A stretch of 64,000 bases of DNA, taken from the NCBI GenBank assembly GCA_965203865.1, contig OZ241916.1, forward strand, positions 3,038,001-3,102,000, read 5' to 3'. The stretch is from G965200765 sp965203865 (lineage in GTDB: Bacteria > Pseudomonadota > Gammaproteobacteria > Arenicellales > JAJDZL01). A model generated the notes under the pieces. The model saw only the letters and a program-made list of their open reading frames with translations. It was not told where the DNA came from and searched no databases. How positions within the stretch are numbered: position 1 is the first letter of the stretch; every line of letters begins with the position of its first letter. A program made the position numbers and the translations under genes. Of the stretch, positions 52,960-61,904 are shown one piece after another.

Positions 52960-54101
52960 TGTCTAGAAACGTTGTCAACGGAATTAACCTTGACACCCTA
53001 AGACAGTGCCGGGAGCAGATTGGACTGAGTGTTGAGGACGTAAAAAAGAAAGTTGCCCGCATTGATAAATTTGAATCTGGGGCGGCAAAGCCAACTTTCA
53101 AGCAAATTGCCGACTTGAGTGAACTTTATTTGGTTCCTCAATGGGTTTTTCTAAGTGCTGAACTGCCGGAAGAATACAAGCTTGATTCTAACCCTGCTTT
53201 TAGAACATTAGCCCGCACTTCGCAATTTGCTCATTATTCTATAAGGAAACTGTTGACAAAGGTTGAGCGATTTCGAGAGCTAATCATAGATTTCCGAAAC
53301 GACCAAAATGAACCAGTCCCGAATTTTCAACCCCCTCGTGTTGAAGAGGTTAGCAACATGGCTGAGGTTGCCAATATTGTGCGCGAATGGCTTGGATGCT
53401 CAGGATACGATAGGTATGATTTCAATGAATGGAGAGAGATAATTGAAAGCAAAGATGTTTTTGTATTTTTAACTAGCAAGTTGTCCTCATGGTCAAAAGT
53501 GGAAGTTGACTTGTTCCGAGGAATGGCAATTTACAAAGAAATACTTCCAATAATCATTATCAATGATTCTGATACTTATAAAGCACAAATTTTTACACTG
53601 TTTCACGAACTTGGCCACTTGCTCAAGAAACAAATTGCATTGGACAATACAGACTTTGAAGATGAATCCAAAGAAGAAGTCTGGTGTAACGACTTCGCAG
53701 GCAATTTTCTTATGCCATATTCAAAATTTCGACACCTTGCCCCACCATCTGCGAAACCAGATAAAGCCATTGGAGAGATAAAAAACATTGCAAAAGACTT
53801 TGCTGTCAGTCCACTAGCATGTCTTGTAAGAATGCGCAAGTTGGGAATGGTCGACAAAATGCATTATGAAGAAATTAAATCGCTACTAGACATTGAATAT
53901 TCTCGTTACAAAGAAAACCAGCGTGATTCAATATTTGGTGGGAGAGATATGGAGAAAGAAGTAATTCGACAGTACGGGAATCTTTATATAAGTGTAGTTG
54001 TTGATGCATATCATTCAAGAGAAATTAGTCTGCATCGATTGTGTAAGTTACTTGACTTAAAGCGACCCAAAAGTGCGCTTGAAGTTGCAAATAAATTATG
54101 A
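52959..54101 (+). CDS. Xre-type HTH and ImmA/IrrE-type metallopeptidase domain protein
   Basis: 380 residues from ATG at 52959 (GTG at 52956 also possible). A short helix-turn-helix-like region (residues about 10-60, LRQCREQIGLSVEDVKKKV) is followed by an IrrE/ImmA zinc peptidase domain with FHELGHLL near 215 and a downstream Glu in EEVWCNDFAGNFLMP. Such proteins act as antitoxins or as proteases that release prophage and stress repressors. It overlaps both neighbours: HEPN upstream and the PIN-like gene downstream. Confidence 0.87.
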   Translation: MSRNVVNGINLDTLRQCREQIGLSVEDVKKKVARIDKFESGAAKPTFKQIADLSELYLVPQWVFLSAELPEEYKLDSNPAFRTLARTSQFAHYSIRKLLTKVERFRELIIDFRNDQNEPVPNFQPPRVEEVSNMAEVANIVREWLGCSGYDRYDFNEWREIIESKDVFVFLTSKLSSWSKVEVDLFRGMAIYKEILPIIIINDSDTYKAQIFTLFHELGHLLKKQIALDNTDFEDESKEEVWCNDFAGNFLMPYSKFRHLAPPSAKPDKAIGEIKNIAKDFAVSPLACLVRMRKLGMVDKMHYEEIKSLLDIEYSRYKENQRDSIFGGRDMEKEVIRQYGNLYISVVVDAYHSREISLHRLCKLLDLKRPKSALEVANKL

Positions 54102-54601
54102 AGTATTGTTTAGATGCCAGTAGTTTAATTGCGCTTGAATATGAGCGGTACCCGCAAAAATATTTTCCAACTTTATATCAAGAATTTGAAAAACTTCCTC
54201 TATCCAGCTACATTGTAGTAATCAAGCCTATTTTTGATGAAATCGAAAACTATAAGACAAAAAATGAAAACCCCCACAAAGAAAAGCCAATAAGGTATTG
54301 GCTCGAAAACAAATTAAATCTTGAGATTACAACAGTTGATGATTCAGTAAATCAGAAATCGTTATACCTCCAAAATAAATATAAAGTTGATAGTTCAAGC
54401 AAGAAAGGCGCAAGTTACCAAGATATCACACTAATTGCCTTTGCAGCACTCAACTCTCTAACTGTTGTTTCGGAAGAGGCGAGGCAGCCAAATCCTCCCG
54501 ATGAATATAGAAATTGGAAAATTCCAATAATATGCGAACACGAAGATATTCGATGCATAAACTTACTTGAATTTATCAAGGAATTAGATATTCGGGCATA
54601 G
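54098..54601 (+). CDS. DUF4411 family PIN-like nuclease
   Basis: 167 residues. The start YCLDASSLIALE gives the first PIN acid; further acids are in FDEIENY, the ASYQDITLIAFA segment and the SEEARQPN loop. This is the DUF4411 group, found next to Xre/ImmA genes and predicted to be the toxin. The gene is only about one third G+C, well below its neighbours, a sign of transfer. ATGA overlap with the preceding gene gives coupled translation. Confidence 0.83.
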   Translation: MKYCLDASSLIALEYERYPQKYFPTLYQEFEKLPLSSYIVVIKPIFDEIENYKTKNENPHKEKPIRYWLENKLNLEITTVDDSVNQKSLYLQNKYKVDSSSKKGASYQDITLIAFAALNSLTVVSEEARQPNPPDEYRNWKIPIICEHEDIRCINLLEFIKELDIRA

Positions 54602-54732
54602 TTGCTAATATCTGTGGTAGTTTACAATGTGACTAATACCGAATAGTTGACAAAAGCCACATTTGTATTATTTATTGAATGGCCTATGTTTTTGCTAATG
54701 CTGCAATTCCGAGGAATTGTACCGCGGAATAT

Positions 54733-57700
54733 CTAAACAGAATTTAAAGCATCTGAAATCACTTTGCTCATGTAGTTGGGGTCATCCAAAAAATACACGC
54801 CTTCTTGTTCCCACTGATCTTTTGACTTTGACGAACCACCAATTTTGTCAACAGGAGTAACCGAGAGGATGTACGCATGCAAGGATATGTTTGGGGCACT
54901 CTTGCGAATTGAGGATTCAATTTCTTTTATTTCTTTGTGTAATTTGATTTTTGAAATTTCTTTTGGACCAAACCTCACCAATCCCTTGGGGTCAAGAAAT
55001 AGAATATGCTGGTGATTATGATCGTTTAGAAAAACAATGAAATCAGGATAATAAGTGTAGTCATCAAAAAATGATATGCCGCGTCCGCGTGAAAGATTGC
55101 GAATTAAACAAAGTTCTTTCCCCTTTATATGGGAGTGTTCCGATTGTGCAATCTTGGACAGGTCTTCAACGACTTTCTTTTCACCATCGTTTAGCGGAAC
55201 AGGCTGGATTGTGATTTTGCAATCCTCATGCGCATGCAAAAGCGGCACATAAGCATGGGCTTGTGTCATTATCAGAGTGAGTCTCAAGTTATGGAAAACT
55301 TGCGTGTGAGAAACTTTTAGCAATTCCTGAATGTCGTGAATTAATCTTGTTTCTGTTGAACTAACAGAAAGTCGATATTCTTTAATATTGTTTGGGTCGC
55401 CCTCATTTAATGCAACAACTTCCAACTTGTCGCTTTCCCAATGCCGACGTTGCTTGCGCCAGAATTGGCTTGAATATTCTGCCAGCAGATTGATGAAAAT
55501 ATCCTCCAATACTTTCACGTCCCCGAATCTCTTTAATTCAAATCTTTCGGCGGGCGCATAAAGAACATACCAATTATCATTTGCCAGCAATTGATCGATT
55601 GTTTCGCGAGGAATCGAAAGGTTGTGCCAGCCCATTCTTTGCTTGCGAAGCAAAATCGCTTCGTAAATCCTCGTTCTGTCGAACAAGGTAATTTGGTCAG
55701 GCGTAATCTTCCGTGAAGACTGTAGCTCAATCTGGGTCTCCTTTTCAGTGCTTGAAGTTACAGCTTGGAGCTGGGAGTAGAGGTTCATTTCAACATTTGG
55801 CTGATCTGGGTGACCGGGACTTGGCAAGGCTGGACGCTCGGATGCACGTTCAAATTTTAAATTCTGTTTAAGCCTGATTAACTTCAAGTTTGAACGCTTG
55901 GCAAAATTCCAGGTAACCGGTAATCTGATTTCTTCCAAAGACATTCCTTCGCTTTTAAGCAAATCTCTAAAAACTTGCATATAGTTGGCGCGTAATCCAA
56001 AAATATGCAATGTTTCCAATTCTGCAAGTTCTTCGCTGTGCTGTGGTTGCGGGGCGCTGCTTTCCAAATGACGCTTCAGGCTCATATTCCAGCCTTTCAG
56101 CCTTACACCCCTTCCGAACATTTGAATAATTTCAGGTCCCTCGCCTACGCCAACATGCATTAATCCCATAGTGCTTACGCGCCAAGAATTCCAGCCGGCG
56201 ATAAACCGTCTTGCTCCGATAACAATGTTGACTGTTGAATCTTCTCGATCAACCAATTGGAATAGCCGCTCGGCAAATCCTGCCTCCCGTTTTATAGCAA
56301 GATGTTCATTGTTCTTTTCAACAAGTAATTTGTATAGCGATGCTGAGTCACCGATGTTAATTACTCCAAAAGGCTGATTATTCGAGGTGCGAAGATGCAG
56401 TTCACCTTTTCCGGCCGTCAAGTAGGAAATATTCAATTGTCCGGGACCGTGAAACAATGTGTCGCAAATATCCTTGTATAGTTCAACCGTATCCGTGTTC
56501 TTCAAACTGTCAAACTTGCCTGAAAAGTAGTCATTATCTGAATCGTTCTTCAATCCAGATTTGCTGTTCACCAAGTTGGTCAGCCCTGCGATGACTTCAT
56601 CACCGCAAGCAAGAACCCAACCCAGAAAATCCAGAATGTAGATTACATCCGATCTTGTTTCTGAATCCGCTTTGCTTTTCCCAATAACAGTTTTACCGAG
56701 AAAAACCCAGAGAGGCTTGGCCAGATTAAAGTCATTCCATTCCGCACCTTTATCCCGCCAGATCTTGCATTGGCTATAAAATGTCAGCAGACAACCGAGC
56801 AAGTACATGTTGCGATTCGCGTCCTCCATGCCCAGTGGCAAATTGGAAATCGAGTAATCCTTGCCGTACCCATCTTCGTAAAAATTACGGTACGAGTAGT
56901 CGAACAAAAGACATTTGCCATAGGCATCCCGCAACACGTTATCCTTGCCCGCTATTTGATTGAAAGTCGCAGAATATTCGAAAGTAAACCCCCCGCTTGC
57001 CAAGTCTTCGCGCCAGTCTCGCCAAACTCTTCCTGTAGCACCCAAGTGCCCTTCATCAACCAGCACCAAATTGTTTTTGCCGAAGTCTCGCACCGCAACG
57101 CGCTTTATTCCTTTCTTTTCTGCAAGCTTGTTCAAGTCGATGATTTCCACAGGCGATGACAAGTCTCTACCCGCATCGCTTGAAAAAATTCTTGCATTCA
57201 AGCCGCTTTGCCACATATCTCGCACATGCTGAGCGGACATTTGTTCGTTGGGTGTCAGCAGAATCGTATTGTTCAGGCGTTTTCCTGTACGATTAAGCCA
57301 GTGCCTGTACTGCAATACATGGGCATGCATAATCAAGGTCTTGCCTGAGCCCGTTGCACTTTGGAAAGCCACTGTTTTCAAATCTTCAGGGACATATTCA
57401 GGCAAGAATTTCGTTCTACGGTCATTTACTCTAGCCGAGTTTAAATCAACGCAGAATTTCTCTGCATTTTCGAAGTATCTACGAAGATAGTGCTCAGTAA
57501 AAAGCAGAGCAATATACTGATGAGGCTTCCATATCCGTCCTTGTTCTCCGGTCATTTGAAGCTCTCGACTTAAATTCACAATATTCGTGTCGTATTCTGC
57601 AAGAAACTCTCTTGATATTGAAAGGCTTACGGGGGCAAGATAAAGAGCTTTTGCGTACTCGCTTTCGGTACCCCCATAATTCATTAAGTTCAAGTTGCGT

Positions 57701-57792
57701 GGCAAGCGATTAAGCATTGAGCGCAAGTCGGGATAGCCAAACTCGTTGCACATGAATCTGTGCAGAACAAGGTAGTTTTCAAGGGGTGTCAC
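54733..57792 (-). CDS. Type III-like restriction subunit Res (DEAD/DEAH helicase with nuclease domain)
   Basis: 1019 residues from GTG at 57792. Superfamily 2 helicase motifs: Walker A SATGSGKT at 145-152, DEGH box at 246-249, and the later GRGVRLKGWN arginine motif. The C terminus has YYPDFIVFL then FLDPKG (Asp917, Asp934, Lys936), a PD-(D/E)XK nuclease core. This is the Res layout of type III systems, which translocate and cut DNA with Mod. It is 6 bases after the AbiJ-like gene. It lies back to back with the PIN-like gene (convergent). Confidence 0.87.
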   Translation of the reverse strand: MTPLENYLVLHRFMCNEFGYPDLRSMLNRLPRNLNLMNYGGTESEYAKALYLAPVSLSISREFLAEYDTNIVNLSRELQMTGEQGRIWKPHQYIALLFTEHYLRRYFENAEKFCVDLNSARVNDRRTKFLPEYVPEDLKTVAFQSATGSGKTLIMHAHVLQYRHWLNRTGKRLNNTILLTPNEQMSAQHVRDMWQSGLNARIFSSDAGRDLSSPVEIIDLNKLAEKKGIKRVAVRDFGKNNLVLVDEGHLGATGRVWRDWREDLASGGFTFEYSATFNQIAGKDNVLRDAYGKCLLFDYSYRNFYEDGYGKDYSISNLPLGMEDANRNMYLLGCLLTFYSQCKIWRDKGAEWNDFNLAKPLWVFLGKTVIGKSKADSETRSDVIYILDFLGWVLACGDEVIAGLTNLVNSKSGLKNDSDNDYFSGKFDSLKNTDTVELYKDICDTLFHGPGQLNISYLTAGKGELHLRTSNNQPFGVINIGDSASLYKLLVEKNNEHLAIKREAGFAERLFQLVDREDSTVNIVIGARRFIAGWNSWRVSTMGLMHVGVGEGPEIIQMFGRGVRLKGWNMSLKRHLESSAPQPQHSEELAELETLHIFGLRANYMQVFRDLLKSEGMSLEEIRLPVTWNFAKRSNLKLIRLKQNLKFERASERPALPSPGHPDQPNVEMNLYSQLQAVTSSTEKETQIELQSSRKITPDQITLFDRTRIYEAILLRKQRMGWHNLSIPRETIDQLLANDNWYVLYAPAERFELKRFGDVKVLEDIFINLLAEYSSQFWRKQRRHWESDKLEVVALNEGDPNNIKEYRLSVSSTETRLIHDIQELLKVSHTQVFHNLRLTLIMTQAHAYVPLLHAHEDCKITIQPVPLNDGEKKVVEDLSKIAQSEHSHIKGKELCLIRNLSRGRGISFFDDYTYYPDFIVFLNDHNHQHILFLDPKGLVRFGPKEISKIKLHKEIKEIESSIRKSAPNISLHAYILSVTPVDKIGGSSKSKDQWEQEGVYFLDDPNYMSKVISDALNSV

Positions 57793-57798
57793 TAGCAG

Positions 57799-58671
57799 TT
57801 AACTTCCTGAGTTAAACTTTTTATGCTTGCTAACCAGAAAAGCAGCGAAGGATGCACAGGCTCCAAACATAAACATTGCTTCATCCAAACCGACTTCTGG
57901 AGAATCTTTATCAATCCGGGCGTGACGAATACCCGGCTCGCCAGAAGTATATCCATATAGTTTTTCAAACCCTTCTCTGAGTGCGGGGTGTAATTTTAAT
58001 CCCTGTTTTTCAAGATTTCTTAAAGCTGGTGTAAGTGTACCCGCTGCTCTAGGATCAATTAACTTGGCAACAGATTCTACGGCATGGATACTATTAGCAA
58101 TTGAGTCTCCGTACTGTTGAGCATTTATGTGTTCAGCAGCTTGCCGAAGATGAATTGCTGAAGCTTCCATTCCATTTTCTTGAATGGTATTAATTGCTTT
58201 TATTGTCGCAATTCCTTGTTCTTTACTACAACGGGGGTGAAACATATAGGGTTGCTGAGACAGGTCCAAATAATAAGCTGCTGAATGTTGTTCAAATAGT
58301 AGTTGTATCGTTTCAGCGAGTTTTCGGTATGTGTCTACGTCGTTTACAATAAGCTCAATTAGATCAAGGATACGGTTAAATGTATCATCCAACAAAACTG
58401 ACTTAAATTTTTTATAAATATCAAGATTTAAGTTACTGACCTCGTCTTCAGGCTGTTTATAAAATCTACCCAACACCCGTACAAAGAGTTGAATTTGACT
58501 GCGCATGAATGTAGAGTATTCCACATATAGTAATTTATAAACCACATTGCAGAGATCGCGCCTCAAATCATCTGATAAAAATTCCAAACGCATGGGTTCA
58601 GGCAGTGGCTCGTATCCGTGGCGTTGAGAGAAAGTCAAATTTTGAAATGAGTTGTCTTGAATTTCTGCCAT
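57799..58671 (-). CDS. AbiJ-like protein (abortive-infection type, HEPN-like C terminus)
   Basis: 290 residues. The N terminus has FSQRHGYEPLPEPM and a following DDLRRDLCNVVYKLL, as in AbiJ N-terminal domains. The C-terminal part ANSIHAVESVAKLIDPRA ... LYGYTSGEPGIRHA ... DEAMFMFGACASF is the HEPN-like segment common in AbiJ and related proteins. It is inserted between Mod (3 bases upstream) and Res (6 bases downstream) on the same strand, so it is part of that operon. A role as an infection-sensing effector is inferred. Confidence 0.75.
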   Translation of the reverse strand: MAEIQDNSFQNLTFSQRHGYEPLPEPMRLEFLSDDLRRDLCNVVYKLLYVEYSTFMRSQIQLFVRVLGRFYKQPEDEVSNLNLDIYKKFKSVLLDDTFNRILDLIELIVNDVDTYRKLAETIQLLFEQHSAAYYLDLSQQPYMFHPRCSKEQGIATIKAINTIQENGMEASAIHLRQAAEHINAQQYGDSIANSIHAVESVAKLIDPRAAGTLTPALRNLEKQGLKLHPALREGFEKLYGYTSGEPGIRHARIDKDSPEVGLDEAMFMFGACASFAAFLVSKHKKFNSGS

Positions 58672-58674
58672 GAT

Positions 58675-61600
58675 TTACTCTTCAAACATCAATCTGCGAA
58701 ACTCGGGTTCAAGTGTTTTAGCTGACCAGCGTTCATGATTTTCACGAATTGCATTAAGGGTATGGTCTCCATTTACATAAACGATTTCCAGCGATGACCC
58801 AAATTTACTTTTGTTTTCCTTGAACCAGTTTTCCAGTGCGGCGTTATCAACCGCTTCTACATCACGCCAGAGAACCAAGCACTCATGTCCTTCCGCATCT
58901 TTGCCAGTGAATGCCAGAACTCCGTCAATGGAAAGACGAGAATTGACACGCAATCCAATCAGGTAGTTGAATGTCTCACACAAATCAGCCGAAACTTCAC
59001 TGCGCCTGCCGTCTCGAACTATCGACAATTGGTAGGAATCCGGGTTTGTGAAATCCTTTCCCAGCAGATTGGGGCTACCAGAAGTTTCCGAGCCAAGTGA
59101 ATATCGAAGACGGTAATCTTCAGCAAGAGCGGATTTCCGTGTAGTCAGTTCTCCGCTTGCAGGCGTAAGTTCAAGCCCGTCCAGCGTATCCTCGTAGGAT
59201 TCCAGGCGTATGACTTTGAAAAACTGTGTTATTCCGTCACGCGAAAGAGGTTTTCCTTCCTTCCAATGCTGGGAATAGACAGACTTTTTGATTCTTGGCA
59301 GCAAGATAGTGTCGAAATAGTAAGACATTTCAACAAGAACATATTTACGTCGCAGTCCATCTTCTCGATTGAGTTGAATTGTGGCATGACCACTGGTGCC
59401 TGAGCCGGCAAAGTAGTCAAGAACAATGTCATTTGGTTCGTCCGCTACTGCCCCCACAAGCTCAATATAAAATGAGTTGGAGTGGCAATATGGAAAGTCG
59501 TCCAATCCGAATCGTTTAAGATCTGCTTTTCCCTTTCTCGCGTTCCGGGTAACAGAAGAAAACTGTTTTCTTGCATCTTCTGTCAAAAATCGCTTTTGTT
59601 GCGGTTGAGTAGTTTCATCTTTACCAAATAGAATTTCCCCGCGTTGCATCATTGCTTGGAGTGTTTCCGGTGTCCGCGAGAATCCGTTTGCCGGGACAGG
59701 ACACGGCTTGTTTGCTTCGGGATGAATCAAGGGTTGAAAGAATTTCGGATCAGTCCTGGGTTCGGGTGCTCTTAGACTAACTTCCCTATACACTCTGCCT
59801 GAATCATCAAATTTACTATATGCCTTTTCACCTCCGCTTAATGTTTTGTTACTTTGCACCCAGCTTGAAAATTCTTTTCTCGCCTCTTTAGTTGGACCGC
59901 TATGGTTTTTGATGATTTTTTGCGCCTCTTCAAGAATTGATCGAAAATTTCCGTTTCGAAGGTCAAACGCCCTTTCAGAGTTGGTTCTCCAAATGACATA
60001 CTCATGTTGTACAGCAATTCCTCCACCTCCTGTCATTGGATTTCTTTTGTCCCATACAACAGTGGACGCATTGGGTATTCCAATCCTTTCAAAAAGCAGA
60101 TGAAGTCTTTCGTATTCATTCTCATCAATGTGGCACAGAAACGCCCCCTTTTCATTCAACAAGCCAATCCCGGCAATTATGCGGTCTTGCATCATGGAAA
60201 GCCAACTGGAATGTTGGTAATTGTTCTTGTACAAAAAACCGCTCGTTTGCGTGTTGTAAGGCGGATCTATGTGGACACATTTAATTTGGCCTTGATAACG
60301 ATTTTGCAATAGATTCAGTGCCTGAAAATTTTCTCCTTGAACCAATAACCCGTCTAGTTGTTCATCCAGCGGCCGTTTTTCCGAAAGTGCCGTCAGGATT
60401 CTGGCTGTAAAGTCAGCGTCGAAATGTCGTGTATCAAGAATCAGATAGGGATTAAACTTAAGAAATTCCACACTTGGCGGCACGCTATAGCCGTTTCCGC
60501 TGTTGCCGAAGTCGCCTGTCAATTCATCAATAGAAAACAGTTGCACCCACTCGTTTACTTGTTCTTCGTTTGCTGCAATTTCCGCGTAGAAGGATTCAGG
60601 TATCCGGTCTAGAGTTACACACCATTGAGTATCCAAAACGAACTTTTTCTTTAGCCAAAGTGTTTTTTGAAATTGTTCAAGTTGCGACAGGAATGCAATG
60701 ATCTTAATGCCAACATGACGAATTGCATGGGCGCGCTTGATTGCCCTCCGCAGCCGGTTGGAATCCCCAAGAGATATTTCATCAAGACTTAGGACTTCAC
60801 TTAGTACATACCGTTCTAATTCACCAGTAAGAAAGTCATTCAAATTTTTATGAATAAAGTAGTCGAAACTGTTTTTCGCGGTATATCGCTCTACATGTTT
60901 TTGAATAACTGTTCTGTCTGCATTCAGCTGAGTTGGTTCTGTTGCAGTGAGAAGTGACAACCAATTCGAGTCCAGTGATTGAAGAATTTTTTTAACTGTG
61001 CTTTCGTTGATTCGCGCTTGCTGTGATGCTCCATTGCCGGGATACTTCTTCTTTTCGTCTTGTGTCAAAGGACGATGTTCAAAACGAACAATTAATTCAC
61101 TACCATTGAATTCGACAGCCTGCTTCCCTTGCGCCAGGCAAAAGCGGCGTTGATTGCCACTAGCTTCTTTTATGTTGTCCTTTTCACTGTCCGCCTTGCC
61201 AATTTCAAAGAGAACTCTATGCCTTGTCTCATTTTGACCAACAGTGAATGCGTAAGAGGAATAATTTTCAGTTGTCTTGATATAGAACTGGTCGGCACTT
61301 GCCCAGTGAAGCTTTACCTCTTCGCCGTCGTAGGGAATGAGATAGGACGGTCTATTGCCGCTTGAATATCGTCTTTGCGATATGAAGTCCCCTTCAACAT
61401 AGTAACGCGAGAAAAAATTGACAAGATGGTTGTACACATCGCTCTCAGCTTCTGCATCAACCTTTGCTTCCGCCAATTGTTCCTTGAGTTTGGTGATCTT
61501 TCCCGAGGTGGCTGGATCTACCATCAGTTCTCTGGCCTTTTTGGTATCCGATTCGATTAATTTCTCCAGATTTTGTCGCTCTTCGTTAGTGATACCGGAA

Positions 61601-61806
61601 AGAACTTCTTTCACTTCCGGTAGCAGGTCATGATCAAGAAAGTCGTTAATCTCCCTGGCCTTTAAATTCATGATTCGGTACAAACCGAAATCAAGCTCGC
61701 CCCGGTCCAATTGAAACATCTCCTGAAGCAGAGACTTTAAAAGCTCAAACTTCTCGCTCGCTTCTGGTGCTGGTTCCTTGTTTGACAGGTTGTTTTCAGT
61801 TGACAT
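58675..61806 (-). CDS. Type III-like Mod subunit: large beta-class DNA adenine methyltransferase
   Basis: 1043 residues from ATG at 61806 (GTG at 61833 possible). Catalytic motif VHIDPPYNTQTSGF is near residue 515 and the SAM site LDYFAGSGTSGHA near 797; IV before I defines the beta class, and DPPY indicates adenine N6. An N-terminal region of about 500 residues (starting LLQEMFQLDRGELDFGLYRIM) makes it much longer than classic Mod (about 600-680). It would recognise and methylate the site for the Res partner. First gene of Mod-AbiJ-Res. Confidence 0.88.
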   Translation of the reverse strand: MSTENNLSNKEPAPEASEKFELLKSLLQEMFQLDRGELDFGLYRIMNLKAREINDFLDHDLLPEVKEVLSGITNEERQNLEKLIESDTKKARELMVDPATSGKITKLKEQLAEAKVDAEAESDVYNHLVNFFSRYYVEGDFISQRRYSSGNRPSYLIPYDGEEVKLHWASADQFYIKTTENYSSYAFTVGQNETRHRVLFEIGKADSEKDNIKEASGNQRRFCLAQGKQAVEFNGSELIVRFEHRPLTQDEKKKYPGNGASQQARINESTVKKILQSLDSNWLSLLTATEPTQLNADRTVIQKHVERYTAKNSFDYFIHKNLNDFLTGELERYVLSEVLSLDEISLGDSNRLRRAIKRAHAIRHVGIKIIAFLSQLEQFQKTLWLKKKFVLDTQWCVTLDRIPESFYAEIAANEEQVNEWVQLFSIDELTGDFGNSGNGYSVPPSVEFLKFNPYLILDTRHFDADFTARILTALSEKRPLDEQLDGLLVQGENFQALNLLQNRYQGQIKCVHIDPPYNTQTSGFLYKNNYQHSSWLSMMQDRIIAGIGLLNEKGAFLCHIDENEYERLHLLFERIGIPNASTVVWDKRNPMTGGGGIAVQHEYVIWRTNSERAFDLRNGNFRSILEEAQKIIKNHSGPTKEARKEFSSWVQSNKTLSGGEKAYSKFDDSGRVYREVSLRAPEPRTDPKFFQPLIHPEANKPCPVPANGFSRTPETLQAMMQRGEILFGKDETTQPQQKRFLTEDARKQFSSVTRNARKGKADLKRFGLDDFPYCHSNSFYIELVGAVADEPNDIVLDYFAGSGTSGHATIQLNREDGLRRKYVLVEMSYYFDTILLPRIKKSVYSQHWKEGKPLSRDGITQFFKVIRLESYEDTLDGLELTPASGELTTRKSALAEDYRLRYSLGSETSGSPNLLGKDFTNPDSYQLSIVRDGRRSEVSADLCETFNYLIGLRVNSRLSIDGVLAFTGKDAEGHECLVLWRDVEAVDNAALENWFKENKSKFGSSLEIVYVNGDHTLNAIRENHERWSAKTLEPEFRRLMFEE

Positions 61807-61904
61807 CAAAGTTCTTTTTGTAATGTTGCGCACTAAAACGATTAATTTGCTCGGTGCGAAGAGCTAAAATTTTTCGCTGAATCTGCCGGCACAATTATTT
61901 CAAA

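Noticed and set aside
54702..54717. CAATTCC/GGAATTG palindrome between the PIN-like gene and res
   Set aside because: Only 7 bp with a 2-base centre and no T run; too weak to call a terminator or attachment site.
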